Both the position numbers and the translations under genes were made by a program. A stretch of 64,000 nucleotides of DNA, from positions 310,001 through 374,000 of the forward strand of contig JADCRB010000163.1 in NCBI GenBank assembly GCA_021464245.1. Reading direction: 5' to 3'. The DNA comes from Carallia brachiata. Its lineage: Eukaryota; Streptophyta; Magnoliopsida; Malpighiales; Rhizophoraceae. The first letter of the stretch is position 1; each line of letters begins with the position of its first letter. The notes under the pieces are model-generated. The model was not told the origin of the DNA. It saw nothing but the letters and a program-made list of their open reading frames with translations, and did not search any database. Below, one piece after another: positions 44,522 through 57,882 of the stretch.

Positions 44522-45960
44522 TTGGGGGCACAAAAGAAAGTAGATATGGCAGATCAACGGGTAATGCATAACACTCCGTTGGTGGTTAGCGGCAACAATG
44601 AGCACCGAACAGCTATTGTGGGTGCCAATGCACTGGCCACGGTGAACATAATGGATATTCAAAGGCTTGTCATTAGTACAAATCCTTTCTACATTCGGTT
44701 AAGCATGAGAGTTTGCAATTATGAGTTGAAAATCATCCACTTCAATATGTTGCCATCCTTATAGGGGCTACCTAATGAAGTCCCCTTAACTTTCATTAGG
44801 GAATTCTATAGCACAGTTTAGACTTTTCCTCTACAAAACAACCAGGAAGATGAGTTGAGGATGCAATGTTTTCCTTACACTATGAAGATGGAGCTAAAAC
44901 TTGGCTAATTAACTTACCTAAGGGAACACTTGCCACTTGGGACCAAGCCTACAACAAGTTAATGACTAAATTCTACTCTCCACAAAAGATTGCAGAGCTA
45001 AGGAGCAAGATATGCTCATTCTCTCAAATGAAAGGGGAACCTTTTGTTGAGGCTTGGGAATGGTACAAAACGTTGCTCGTACAATGTCCACACCATCATT
45101 TTCCAAGGTTATTGCAGATACAATTCTTTTATGATGGGTTGAATGTTACTTTACAGACATTAGTGGATATAGCTGTTGGGGGTTATGTCGGTGATAAAAA
45201 TGTAGATGAAGTCTATAACATATATGAGGTGCTAGCTAACATCTAACAGTAGAAATTAGTTGGAGGAAGAAGAGTAGCAATTCATGAGCTATCAATCCAC
45301 CATGGCTTATCTCAGCAAGATCTTGGCCTAACCCAACAAATGAAGCTACTATGGAAGTCGATACCAAAGAACCCTTACTGTAATGGCAGCAATTATGGTC
45401 ATATGGAAGTTGGTTACATGTATGACGACTTACTAGATTATTCTATGAAAGAGGCAAATTACACTAAAGCCTTTATGAGGAAGCAGCCAAGGAACAATCC
45501 CCTAGTCCAATACATACAATTTGGGGTGGTGCAATCACTTTAATTTTTCTTGGAAGGAGTAAGGGAGCAGATCTAATGCACTGCTAGAGTTCCAACAAAG
45601 GCAACCATTCCAAGGCCCATCTTCTCAACCTCAGGTTCAAAAGCCACAGTTTGAGGACATGTTTCTACAATACATATCCAAGGTTCAAAAGCCACAGTTT
45701 GAGGACATGTTTCTACGATACATATCAAAGATGGAGAAAAGAATGAATAATCAGGATGTAGGGTTAAAGAATCAATGGGCCTCCATTTATAACTTGGAAG
45801 TGCAAGTGGGTCAGTTGGCTAGAGTAGTGTTCGGAAGAGCTCAATGTATGTTGCCTAGCAACATTGAGGTAAATCCAAAGGAGGATGTCATGGCCATTAC
45901 CTTGCGGAGTGGAAGAGTCGTAAAGACTCTAATAGAGATTAAGGAGCACAAATAGGTTAG
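44522..45960 (+). pseudogene. Athila gag
   Basis: The capsid domain is clear at 44866-45245: GAKTWLINLPKG, TWDQAYNKLMTKF, LRSKICSF, then FVEAWEWYKTLLVQCPHH and FFYDGLN. The N-terminus (44549 on) and the C-terminal part (VEVQVGQLARVV-like LEVQVGQLAR at about 45800, then TLRSGRVV) are in frames broken by stops. A 51-bp near-exact tandem duplication (AAGGTTCAAAAGCCACAGTT...) lies at about 45628-45730. Confidence 0.8.
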
Positions 45961-46140
45961 GGAAAAGGCTAATGATCGTGATAATATAACAAAGAAAAAA
46001 GGAAAGCAAGAACTAAAGGATGAGCATAGTAAAGTTAAACTTGTTGTCCATTTTGCAGTTAAACCTTATATGTCTTTATACCATTCCCTCAAAGACTTAA
46101 GAAAGGAGATGCTGAGAAGAGCTTTTTAATATTTCTTGAG

Positions 46141-46790
46141 ATGTCAAAAAAGATTCAAGTTAACATCCCTTTTGTGGAGGTAATAGCTCAAATACCTATC
46201 TATGCCAAATTTTTTAAAGACATCATCTCCAACAAAAGGAAGCTTGAAGAGCATGCTACGATTGCTTTAATTGAGGATTGTAGTGCTATTATTCAAAATA
46301 AACTACCAACAAAGTTAAAGGATCTAGGGAGTTTCATTATACCTTGCCTTGTTAGTCAAATAAATATTAAAAGATGTTTATGTGAATTAGGAACAAGTGT
46401 TAACATAATGCTTTTGTCTTTTTACAAGAGGTCAGGAATGAGGGACTTCAAGCCAACCACAATGTTCCTACAATTAGCTGACAGATTAGTAAAATATCTG
46501 ATTGGAATCATTGAGGATATGTAGGTGAAGGTGGGAAATTTCTATTTTCTTGCAGACTTCCTGATTCTTGAGATGGATGAGGATGTCGACATCCCAATCA
46601 TCCTAAGACGACCATTTTTAGCCACTGGTAAGGTGCTTATAGATGTAGAGCAAAGAAATCTAACATTCTGAGTAGGCAAGGAGGAGCATGTATTCAACAT
46701 GCTTAAGGCATTGAAGAGTCCAATTGAAGATACATGCTTTATGGTGGAAACATTGAAGCAACCCAATGAAGACTCAAAGAGCACATAAAC
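46141..46790 (+). pseudogene. Athila protease region
   Basis: Reads FVEVIAQIPIYAKFFKDI and SFIIPC, then an active-site segment CELGTSVNIMLLSF, where DLGAS is expected, so the catalytic Asp is Glu. It continues TTMFLQLADR, a stop, and [15 protein letters not shown], which matches the family's IPIILGRPFLATG. Inactive. Confidence 0.8.
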
Positions 46791-46929
46791 TGATATAGAA
46801 ATGGCTCCTAAGATACAATATTATAAACATCTTCTTCGAGATGTTGATGTAGTAAAGCCTAGCCCAATACCTTCTATTGTAAAGCCAGATGCTTTAGAGC
46901 TCAAGCAACCTTCCCTTCCTGTGAAGAAT

Positions 46930-47215
46930 AAGCTTTTAGAAGGTGATTTCAAGGAAGGAGAGATGGTTCTCCTGTATATTGCTTACTGTGTGGCATACCC
47001 TTGGAAGTGCTAAAAGAAATACTTGTTGGGACTATTTATAGTCCACAAGGTGTACCCCCCAAGCAGCAATTGATATGTGGAGCGAGAAGTCTGGGGCGAT
47101 CAAAGTCAACAGAGGCATGCCTCATCCTCTTGGTGATCATCTTTCATAATTGAACAGAAGAGAGTCTGATTAATGACTATAAGACAAGTGCTTGTTGGGA
47201 GGCAACCCAATGTAT
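46930..47215 (+). pseudogene. Integrase C-terminal scrap and conserved Athila post-IN sequence
   Basis: DFKEGEMVLLY (about 46945) matches the end of Athila integrase. After it, GTGCTTGTTGGGAGGCAACC (47189-47208) is the well-kept phrase that follows integrase in Athila elements. The direct apposition to protease shows the deletion. Confidence 0.65.
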
Positions 47216-49394
47216 TTTGTTTTATTTACTTTTATTAATAGCTTTAATTTAGTTTGTTTTATTTTCTTATGTGTGTAGGTACTTTGAGAAAGAAAGACAC
47301 GAAAATTGCAAAGCAACAAATCTTAAGCAAACTAGTTCAAGAAGCATTTCTTACCCTTAACATTGTTATTATTATTTCATGTAGGGGTGAGCATGGATAT
47401 AGTAACGGGTCTTGCTTAATAAGTATCTATGTATTAATTATGTAGGAGTTGGATTTTGTGATGCTTGGTTAGAGATTAAAAGAGCTATGTGAGAGTATTT
47501 TCAAAATCAAAAAGCTATGGGATTTAGATTAAAGTGTCATTTATTTCATATAAAACTAGACATCCGTAGGTTTTTGTACATATATAATTCATCTATTCTT
47601 ATATATTTATATCCAAAAACTGAGTTATGTCTCCTCAAAGTCAAGACAACGAATATCCTTTTTAAAAATTCCAGCTTATGAGTTGACTTGATGACACATG
47701 TTCAAAGCCCAATTCTATTTGAATTTCCACAACTAAACGCATTCTAAAAGGTTTAAGATGTCTAATTTAATTCTTATGAAGGCCATAAATTCATCCAACA
47801 ATGTTTGGACAACGTTTGGACCATGAAATTCCTGAAATAACCTTCAGTGGTCAAATTTGCTTGAAAGTTGCATCTTTAAGCTTCCAATATGCTCCAATCC
47901 ATTGTCTTTCTTCTTCTTCCTCTTTACCAACCCGCTTCCCTCAAAATCTTAATCCATACTCTAAATTATCCACTAAAACTCCTACCCCTACCCACAATCA
48001 ACCTGATTTCAATTTTCTCTCCCAAATTCAACTCTATAGTCCAATTGAGGTTTTTGTTGCATGTGATGTTCGTTTCTATTTTTCATTTAGTGCTTGTCTA
48101 GGTTTATATTTACTTGCTTTCTAGGACTTTGGCTTTACTCTTATGCTCGTTTGGATGCTATCTCATTCTCATCTTTCGAGCTTTGTGTCTGCTACTTTCT
48201 TTCTCTCCCTTACAATTTCTAATTTGCGTTTTGTAGGTCACTTGTACGAATATAATAGACATGGATATTGTACTCTTCCTTGTGCTTTTTCTGGGTAGTT
48301 TCATCATCTTTGTTATATTTTCAATTATGCTTTTTGTAACATTGGGGACAATGTTGGATAAGTATAGGAGAGTGTTTTAGTCCAAACTTTTAAATTTTTG
48401 CAATTTAATTGGTTGATAATTTTGATGTGTGCTTGCATGAGTTGCACATGAATTTCACTTAAATTCTATTTGAGTTAAAATGTTGAACGTCGATGAAAGT
48501 ACTAACACATGCATGGTTGGTCTTTGGGTGTTATTTGACATTAGCTGGTCTGGATGATTAATAATGAAATTGTTCCTCACTTGAAAATTATGTTTTGTAA
48601 TGAATTCTTAAAGTTGTGCGACGACATTTTAGAGAGAGATGCTAGCCTTTAGAGATTTTTATGTAGTTTTTAATTATGTACACTCATTTAAAGTACTTGA
48701 ACAAACATTATCTTTTCTTGCTTTGAAAATTTTTTGGGATATGATTTAGGAAAAAGAAATGAAAAAAAAAAAGGTTCAAAGTTGTTGAATCAATCTACTC
48801 TGTTGTTTTGAATTACTGACTAACTAGAGGTCGGCATTACAATTGTTGATCTTTACGTCAAAAAGTAGCTTAAATTATGAATCTGCAAAATACTCTAAAT
48901 ATCTGGTTGTGGAGTAGTAATCGGTATCGATACCACAAGTGATGGTATTCGTGTCAAAAAGTATGTTAGTATTTAAAGAAGAGTATTACAACCTCTAATA
49001 TAAAAATAAAAATAGGGTTGAATAAATTAAATCCTATTGATCCCCATTATTGTTTCGTTTTTAAGAGGAGATGATTTTGTCCTTGGACTTTAGACAAATG
49101 TGTGTGCTTATTTTTTACATAAGAGTAGCTAAATGTTTTCATTGATCCATAAAGGGTTCTTAAACGCAGTTAATTATCTAAAAATTTGTTTTGTGTGGAG
49201 TGAGGACGCTATTGATTATGCTTGATTAGTGAAGTATTGGATTACGCTTTTAAATCAATCTTGTATTGTGTTAATGAGGCCATGTTTGAGAAGTTGATTT
49301 GAATGGAATTTGGGTGAGAGTTCATGTGTCTTTCTGTTATCTGTTTGTTGCGTGATTACTTGAGGACAAGCAATGGTTCTAGTGTGGGGAAATT
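47216..49394 (+). other. Non-coding tail of the Athila element and polypurine tract
   Basis: AT-rich. The frames at 47801-48124 and 47889-48101 show no domain. The tail ends in GAGGACAAGCAATGG and the polypurine tract AGTGTGGGGAAATT (49381-49394), both typical of Athila. Confidence 0.7.
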
Positions 49395-50744
49395 TGATAG
49401 GTCCAAATATTGCATAAATATTACGAGGTTTATAAGTTTAAATTAGTTTCTTATTTGTGCAATTTATAAAGATTTTTTACTATTTTTTATTTCTTTTGTT
49501 ATTTTGTGTTTCGTAAGACAATCCGATGGTAAAGAAGTAAGATTGATGATTGATCGGACCTATCGAGAAAGTCGTGAGATTGAGGATTAATGTTCAATCT
49601 AATTCGAGTCCAGTCTAGCTTGACTCTAGGTTATGTCCAGTTGTGGTCCAGTTTGGTTTGGGATTTCTCTATTGTTTTCCTTTATACCAGTGGAAATTTA
49701 AGTCTGTAGAGATTTTAGGGGTATTTTTGGAAATTTAATATTTTATTATAAAACCAAAAATCCTTAGGAAGACTATCATCTTTTCTCCCAACAACAATTT
49801 AGAATTCACTGATGCAAAAGAGACGCGGACTGACGCAGAAGAGAAGAGGAAGAGAGAGAACAAAGAAATTGAAGATTGTGGTTCTGGTTTCGATATTTCG
49901 GGCACCTAAATGGAGTTTTCTTTTCTCTTCTTGTTCTTATGACTTTATTTACATACTTAGCTTTTGATCTTTTAGTTTTTAGCATGAATTATTAAACCTC
50001 AAGTTAGGATAAAGGATGTAGCATAATTTGGGGGGTTGAATTAATTAGTTTTTAGGAATAGTTTTTTGTCTTTTGAATTACTATTATTATCTATTGAAGA
50101 ATTAGATTTGATTTATCTACCTTGAGTTAATTGTTGCTTTTATGTCTGATCACCATAGAAGTAAATATTTAAGTTGTGCTAAAATTTTGGGAGATGAGAT
50201 CGTAACCATGCGCTAGGTAGATAGACATAAAAATTTTAATATTGGGAGATTAGAGATTTGTATAATATTAATGAGTTCTCTAATTTTAATGGGCTTAATC
50301 TATTTTTGCGTGATTTCGGGAGAAGTTTGCGAGTAGGTAAGTTACGGCTTTGTTACACGGAAGAGAGTGAAAGATATAATAGTAGAAACGACGATTAAAT
50401 CACGAAACTCATGAAACACTAATGTAGTTTGCCCCTCCTAGGTTAAATCCTGAGCGCTAATCCCTTCTCATATTTAAAAACTTCGATTTTGAATTTTAAT
50501 TTGTTGCTTTTAATTAATTTGGTTCTGTTAGTTGTTTTTATTTAATTTTCAATTTAATTTTTGAATTAATTAATTAATTGGGTTAAATTTCAGTTTTAGT
50601 TCATTAGTTCAATTTTTATTTTTAGTTTAATTAGTGGTCACAAATTTTAATTAATTTCATTCTCTTTAGGTTCGACACTTGTAATATTTGTCAGGATTTT
50701 ATTATTACGATTGATCTTATACATTTGCAGGATTTATCTAATCA
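49395..50744 (+). repeat. Right LTR of the Athila element (1350 bp)
   Basis: Starts TGAT and ends ATCA, a perfect short inverted repeat. The right half matches the left LTR. Position 50745 onward (AGACT) would be the target duplication, with no partner because the left LTR is truncated. Confidence 0.85.
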
Positions 50745-51215
50745 AGACTGTTTGAGATTATAAATTACAACTCTATCCTCATATGTATTTCCTTTATCAA
50801 TTCTCCTATCTTCCTAGGCATAAAACTTTTCCACAAAAAATGAGTATGCATAGACGTAATATAGTGTTGATAAATATTTATTGTCAATGCAGTGATTAAT
50901 CATCAAATTTTTGCATTTCATTTGACAAAAACATACTAATAAATAGAGATAAAATTGTTCTGAATTTTTATATTAAAATTACTATAATCTGTGATTATCA
51001 ACTCGGTCACTTAAATCGAAGATTACAACATTTAAGCTCTATTAATGACCAAAAGTTTATTAATATAACCAAAAGCATACAATGCAGTAAAAGAAAAATA
51101 TCACCAAAATTATGGAAATGGTAGCCGCACCAAACGCCCCACCGATGGCTTGAACCAAGTCCAGACGACTTTCAGTTTGTCTAGTCAATTAAAAATGACC
51201 CCGTAACTTTCAGAC
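50745..51215. other. Spacer, no gene seen
   Basis: AT-rich. A minus-strand fragment at the very start (IYNLKQS) could be the RT sequence just upstream of the SIRE-type Copia break at 43604, which would make the Athila an insertion into that Copia. Weak. Confidence 0.35.
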
Positions 51216-51745
51216 AAAGACAGATTAGGCGCATCCATTTTTACCTAACTTTTCAATTATGATTTCAAATTTCTCATGGCAGATTAACATTTCGAGGTCT
51301 TTTAATGGGTGTAAAGAAATCGTCTTGGTATTAACCCATAACAATAAGACAAAGAGGAATTTAGTATATCCAATTTTATCTAACTTTTTCTATATGATTT
51401 CAAATTTTTCGTCATAAATTAACATCTCAAGTTCCTTTGATAGGAATGAAGAAATTGTCTTGGTAGCGCCCATTACAACCAGATAAACAGGGATTAGGCA
51501 CATCCAATTTTGTCCGACTTTTCACATATCATTTCAAATTTTTGGTCATGAATTAGCATCTCGAGGCCTTGCATAAAGAAATCGTCTCGGTAGCACCAAA
51601 TAACAATAAGGCAAAGATGGGTTAGGTACATTAAATTTTATCCGACATTTTATATATAATTTTGAATTTCTTGCTATGAATTAGAATCTCGATCGGGGTC
51701 CTTTGATGGGCATTGCGAAATCAGCTGGGTGGGAAGCACCAAACC
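51216..51745 (+). repeat. Four tandem copies of a ~130-bp unit
   Basis: Units at 51216-51350, 51351-51484, 51485-51612 and 51613-51745. Each reads, with changes: AAAGA..GATTAGG.ACATCC, a pyrimidine-rich ATCTAACTTTT, TATGATTTCAAATTT, ATGAATTAACATCTCGAGG, then GAAATCGTCTTGGTAGCACC. Divergence between units is substantial, so the array is old. No ORF. Confidence 0.85.
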
Positions 51746-53699
51746 ATTCTGTTTTTTTTTTCTTTTTTTTTTTGTGTTTTGAACTGAAGACTACATTGAA
51801 TATTATAATGAAATAGCTATTGGTAAGCCAGCTGTGTTAACTCTTTCTTTATAATTTATATGCAGATTCATTGTTACATCAAGTTGAAAATTGCCTCCTC
51901 CAGTTGAGGGACAAACGAGATCGGGATCATGTTTGTATTCTTTAATTCTACACAGTGAGTTTAATTAAAAGTTAGATACATTGAATTTCACCTTTTATTT
52001 TCATGAGAAGATTATTTTTATGACTAGAATATGTGACTATCATATTATAATAGAGTAACTCTAATATTACTTCAGTAATGTTTTTCCATCAATTTCAATA
52101 ATAAATATATGATAATAATTCCCAACTAGCTGTTCACAATGCAAATTATTTTTATATTTAATTTATTGACTGATATGGCATCCTTTACATGACATCCTGG
52201 AGTCTTTGGCTTTATCAAAGAAGCAATTTACTCATCAATAGGAGAAAGGCGGACCATTAACAAATTTAATAATGTACATAGAGTTTATGAGACAATGGGA
52301 CAACCACTTTGCTTCACATACGGATAATTTACAAGGATTGAGAGTTGACAAAACGCCGGGGAAAAGAAAATTTGCGTCATTGAAAATACAATATATTAAT
52401 TAACGGTAAACTTTTATGGCCAAACAAAAAATTAGTCAAACAATATCTGTGAATATAATAATAAATAATATTTACACAACTGTAATGATAAAATATACAA
52501 CGAAAAATATTAATTTATTTTTGATTCACAATTATTTGTTATTATTTTATAAATTACAATAATTATTACAATATAAGTACTCTTTCTTTAATATTTCACC
52601 TGACCACCTAATGAAGTCCATCGAGAAATATAGTAGTACAATAAAAAAGTCATCGTACGGATGCGACCTGTTCACGAGGTAGGACGTAGTCCTCTTTCTC
52701 TCAATCCTTCAAAGTCATTCTTTATGTATTATATGGACAATTGGACATCAATGACAACCCTCCTCAGTTGCACCTTCATACAAACAAAAATACGTAATAT
52801 GAGTCATTATATTTATTCCAATAATCTCTCGATAATAACTACTTTTTTGTAAAATCTAAGGATTATGCTTCAAATATACCGGTATACACTTAGTGATGGA
52901 AGTGAAAGAATCTTTTTAGTGTCGTATCTTTGTTTTAATAGTAATTATGAACGAGATTCAAACTTATAATCCTCATACTACTAAATTGAAGTTCATAAAG
53001 GAAAAAGGAACTTTAAGTGTGTTTATCTAACTCACAATTTCATTTGTGCGTCTTTCCTTTCTTTCGCTTTTTGTTCTTTGTTTTTTTCTCTTTAGTCAAT
53101 TGGCTTTCAACCTTGGTTAGCACCTTAGGTCCTTAGCAAATTCCCCAAAATGAAGTTTCCCAAGACGGATACATTGGAAGGATCCCATATTGGGCCTGTT
53201 TCAGAATGTTAAAATCACAAAATCTACAGGTCTTGTAGTCTAAAGAACAAAGGGTAGCAGCGAGATCCAGTAGGCCCAACCTTTTTTAGTTTTTCGGACA
53301 AAAGGGAAAGGAATTGCAGTTTTTCGTTTGCTAAACATTCATTTTAGCCTTGTGTGCTTTAACCCAAGAAAATTTATTTATATCAACATAGAAGTTTCTT
53401 GGTTAAGTTAGTCATCCAGTTTGAAGAAGCTTTTTTCTGTTTTTTTTTTTCAAATTTAAAGTGATGGTGACTGTAATTATTTACCCGCAGAAGATGCAAT
53501 TAGGTAGGCAAACCCTGCCACGCTTATAAAATCTGCTTTTTGCAAACTTGTCACATATTTGTGTTCACTTCTTCTGTTATGGTCTTAGTAGCCCATAAAG
53601 GTCTTAAGCTTTTGTTAGCTGCCTCAGTGTTTCCAGGCAAGGGCCATTTATGCAATATCAGGCCCATAATTTGCCTCCTCTCTAAAATGTCTCTATCTC

Positions 53700-53740
<41 letters not shown>

Positions 53741-54740
53741 TATATATATATATATATGCCTTTTCCAATTTCGTATTCCCATTTAACTCGTTCTCATATT
53801 CCCATCTGCAACTTGTTCGGTTAAAAATGTTATGTTGTTCTAACATATATGCAAAACCACTACTATACTTTCCCTTATTTATTACAAAAAAATGATGATG
53901 CTAATACTTAAAATGTTAACCAAATTTAATTACAGGGCAAAACTATAGTACAGAAAATAAAAAGTTCTGTACAGATACCTACTAAATTATAGTCATTAGA
54001 TTTCAAATTTTAAATTATAACCGTTAGATATAAATTTTTTGGAGAACCTGTAACCTGCTAAGCAGGTCATTAGACCACAAATTAAAAAAGGAATACATAT
54101 ATTCAATTTAGGTACTAAACTATTTCTTATTCTGGAAAATTTGTTGGCTTCCTTTACTTTTTTTCCTTTATTCATACCTGTGCTTTTCTTTCCTCTCGTT
54201 CTCTATACATCTTCTCTTTTTTTTTTTTTGGTCATCTCCTTTTCTCTTTTTTTTTACTTTTTTAATTTTTAAAATCTCCTATTTTAGAGCCAATACCTCT
54301 TTAACAATCTGTTTAATTGTATTGAAATTGCAGTGAGAAAAAAAAATCTGGTCTACTGCTTCACTCTCTTGGTTACGTGCATTGAAGTCCTTGAGAAGCC
54401 AAAAAAAAAAAAAAAAATCTGTTCGGGCTTGGCTTTCTCGGCTCCTTGCGTTGAAGTCCATGTGAAGGCCAAGAACAATCTAGTGGCCATATCGCTTTCT
54501 TGGTTGTGCGTTGAAGTTATAGCAAAAAACACATGGAGCCAATTGAGATGCAGACACTTTACAATTTTGGAGTATTGGCAAAGACAGCTAGAATATTCAT
54601 CCTCCTCCTCTCCACGTTTACTCTCTGTTATTTTTTTTTGTGTCTTATGTTCTCTTTAACATTATTTTACTCTTGTGCCACGTTCTCAGCGTCACTTTCT
54701 ACTTAGCTTATTCATACTATTATTTGCTCTCTCCAATTAT
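51746..54740. other. AT-rich spacer with (CT)n(AT)n microsatellite
   Basis: 53693-53757 is a CT run leading into a TA run. 53938-54000 begins CAGGGCAAAACTATAGTACAG and holds inverted GTACAGAA / TTCTGTAC, possibly one end of a small DNA transposon whose other end I cannot find. No gene supported. Confidence 0.55.
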
Positions 54741-54749
54741 TTGTTAAGA

Positions 54750-57700
54750 GAGAATCATATGAGATGGATGCAGAAGCTGATATACTCAGAATTTCAACAC
54801 GATGTGTACCAAATATGGTCAGCAAAGTCATCGAGATTTAATGATGCGAAGAAAAAAACAGTAAGAGAAATCGGATTCAATACCTTATTGTATATGAATT
54901 GTGGTCGAATAAGGCGTGAGCTGCTATGGTGGTTGATAAGTAATCTTAATCCTTATGACTGTTCACTTAACGTGCATGGAAAAGTTTTTGGCTTGTCATC
55001 GATTTTCAATAATATTATGGGTTGAATGATGGAGGTGATGATATTGAATTGCCTCACAAGACGACACCTGCAACGTTTACTAGTCGATTTTGTGTTAAAA
55101 CAGGTCATAGAGTTGGTATTTCTCTTGCGAAATCTGCTAAGTATGTCAGGGATAGTGATGGCACTGAAGTTGACTTCAAGAGACATTTTCTAATATTCAT
55201 ACTTGGAACAATAATCTGTCCTATTCAAAAAAAGGCATTGTGTATATCATATTTCAGCTTGGTGAAAGATATTGAAGAAATAAAGAAAAAATATTGGGCG
55301 ACATTTGGATTTAACTATTTGATGGATGGAATTAAGAGATATAAAGAGAAAGGACAACGTCACATCTCTGGTTGCACCTTATTTTTACAGGTAAGTTATC
55401 ATATCTAATTACTTAGTTAATTTAAAATTTTAACTGCATAATAAAGTTATAACACACATATTTTACGTCCAGCTATTCTATTTTGAACATGTGGCATTTG
55501 GTGCAACTATTAGATCTAAGTCCCTAATTCCTATAGCCAAGTGGGATGACAATGCGTTTGAGAAGTTCATGAAACTGTTACACAAAAATGGAGGATTTAA
55601 CAATCCAAAGGTAATTTATTTAGTTTAATTTATTATTTTTTTATTCTGAATTTTAATTATATCTTTAATGAAGTTGATCTTTTAACAAATTGGTTTTATT
55701 ATTTTAGATTGAAGTAGTAGCAGAGGAACTTCACATTACATCACATGAGACAACATACTCTAATCTAGTGATGTTGAAAGATACAGTCAAACGTCTTCAA
55801 GATAAAATAGATACATATTATGAGGAATTGAAGACGATGAGGGCACATATCGATGAAATTCAGACCTCACAAAAATTAAAGTTTGAGGACTTGAAAACCA
55901 CTTTATCTTTAGAAGTGCATTCTTTATTCAATAAGGCTGCTGAAGAGATGGAAGTATTTTATAAACTTAACTTTGAGATTGAGAAAAAAAATTTGTTGCT
56001 CAAACTCGAAGACGTGGTTGAACAACACATAAGGAAGACCCTTCAGTCGCACAAATGTCACTGTTATTATCTTCCAAAAATGAAAGTTGACATGCAGAAT
56101 TCACAGGAGACTCAACATGTTAGAGCAGAGTAAAATTTTATTGATTTAAGAGAGATGAATGAATAGGTATGTTAAATAATTATAATTATAATTTGGGAGT
56201 TTGCTTATGTTCTTTTGATTTACCATATTTTGTTGTTATTTAGATTTTTGACCAAGTTACATTAGACATAAATTTAGAATGTCAATTATATATCCAGGTT
56301 TCTCGGAGTCCAATTAACATAAGGAGAACAGATGAGCGCAAGCGCAGTAAATTTCAAGTATCACCCTATGATGTCGATTTTGTTAAAAAGAAGCGAAAGA
56401 ATTTTGTTGTTGGACCATTCACAGTATCACATGCTGTTAGCACCGATGATTTGGAATTGATCCGATATATTTTCAACAAAAAGATGGATATGAGGTATCA
56501 TAATATTAGTCGTACCATATAGATTTTTATTTCAATTGAAGATGAATATGGTTTTTTTGTATTTTTACAGTGAGATTATAGTTCAATCAGAATTTTCACA
56601 TTTAACGCGATTTGAGTTCACAAAATTGAGGCCAGAAACGTGGATAGACAGTTGGGTAAGTTTTTTATTTTTTTAAAGTTCCAACAATCTTTTATATGAA
56701 TAACGTTGTTTCAATTCAGATTATAGACATGATAGTCGAAATGCGAAGTCTGAAGCAGAAGAAGCAAAACAATCATTTCACTTGGTTTTTGCCAATTACA
56801 TTTTCGGTAATTATCTTTTTAATATGAATTAAGTTTTTTGCCTGATCAACAATAATTGAGTGCTAATTTATTCAGTGTTGTAACGGACAAATGCCATAGA
56901 AAGTGTGCAGATATTAACTTCATTTGTTCGTTGTCAAAAAACAAAAGAGATATATATGTCAACATTGACCAAGTGCGAGCAGGTAAACCCTTTTTTGGAA
57001 AATAATGTCTCATACTTTTGCATATTATTTTAACATATCATAAATTTGGTGCATATTTTTTTGCCTATTCACACGGGACAATCTTCTTGTGGCCATTTTT
57101 ATATGTGTGTGTCATTTTTGTTAAGAAAAAGATTGTCGAAATATGGGACTCCATGTTATCTCTTCAAATTGACCGAGAGAAAACAATTAAAAAAATAGTA
57201 AGCATTGTGCCTTCATATCTTTTTTTTTTAAATTTTAATTAACCAAACATGACTAATTGTTGAGAATTGATTTTTTTTTTTTGATGTTAATATACAGTTA
57301 CTAGGTTTAGATAGCATATTCAAAGAGGACATCATGAACAACTTTCCAAGCGAATGGTTATTTGCTAATTTTACCACTCATATACCAAGTTATATTCCTC
57401 AACAATCTAATGGGTCAGTTTTATTTCTTGAATATAAAATTAACAAACCAATTTACACCACATAAATTGTTGCTTTAATATTGCTAAATAATCGTTTAGG
57501 TATGATTGCGGGCTATATGTTATCAAATTTATGCAAATGCCAAAAGAAATCAAAGATCCAGATTTTAAGGTAATATTTTAATCCTATGTATTGGGTGTTA
57601 AAATTTTATCAATATAACATAATGTCTTTTATTGTGTAGTGGAAGAGTGAAGATGAAAGACTAGCCATCTTATTACAAATAATCAAGGATGACAACAATA

Positions 57701-57882
57701 AGTGCAAAGAGAGGCTTCAGGCAATCAGTGTAACTTCCCATCAACAAAATGAAATGCAATCGATTGTTGAGAAGACAACAATTATTAAAAGCCCACGCAA
57801 AAGATATCCAATGAAAACAAGTTTAAATTGCGAAGTATTTAGTTCAAAAGTGTATGGTAGAAAAAAGAATAATGTGAAATAA
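54750..57882 (+). pseudogene. Ulp1/C48-like cysteine protease gene, transposon-associated type
   Basis: About eleven exons. The first reads KKKTVREIGFNTLLYMNCGR and is frameshifted at 55021; it ends at CAG/GTAAGT (55390). Others are about 55473-55610, 55708-56133 (a long coiled coil), 56298-56494, 56571-56655, 56720-56806, 56876-56982, to 57197, 57298-57413, 57500-57569 and 57640-57882. The N-terminal part resembles the conserved domain of plant proteins made of a long N-terminal region plus a Ulp1-like peptidase, often found in Mutator-like elements. The C-terminus keeps KKKIVEIWDSM (Asp of the triad) and YDCGLYVIKFM (catalytic Cys, about 57510). The His-Trp of the active site (about 57075) is not recognisable. 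In-frame stops in the 55708 and 56876 exons support a pseudogene. Intact members would cleave SUMO-like modifiers. Confidence 0.65.

Larger units (their letters stand above)
43610..50744 (+). mobile_element. Athila-type Ty3/gypsy element lacking RT and integrase
   Basis: A truncated left LTR (43610-44354), PBS, gag, protease, the last few codons of integrase, a 2.2 kb non-coding tail, PPT and a complete right LTR (49395-50744). The order is correct, but about 3-4 kb of pol is missing between protease (ends about 46690) and the integrase tail (46940). It could only move with help. Confidence 0.85.

Noticed and set aside
47801..48124. 107-codon ORF in the Athila tail as an env-like gene
   Set aside because: Too short, no signal or membrane pattern, no recognisable similarity.
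53938..54075. Possible DNA-transposon end (CAGGGCAAAACTATAGTACAG)
   Set aside because: No matching inverted end found within several kb, so only mentioned within the spacer entry.
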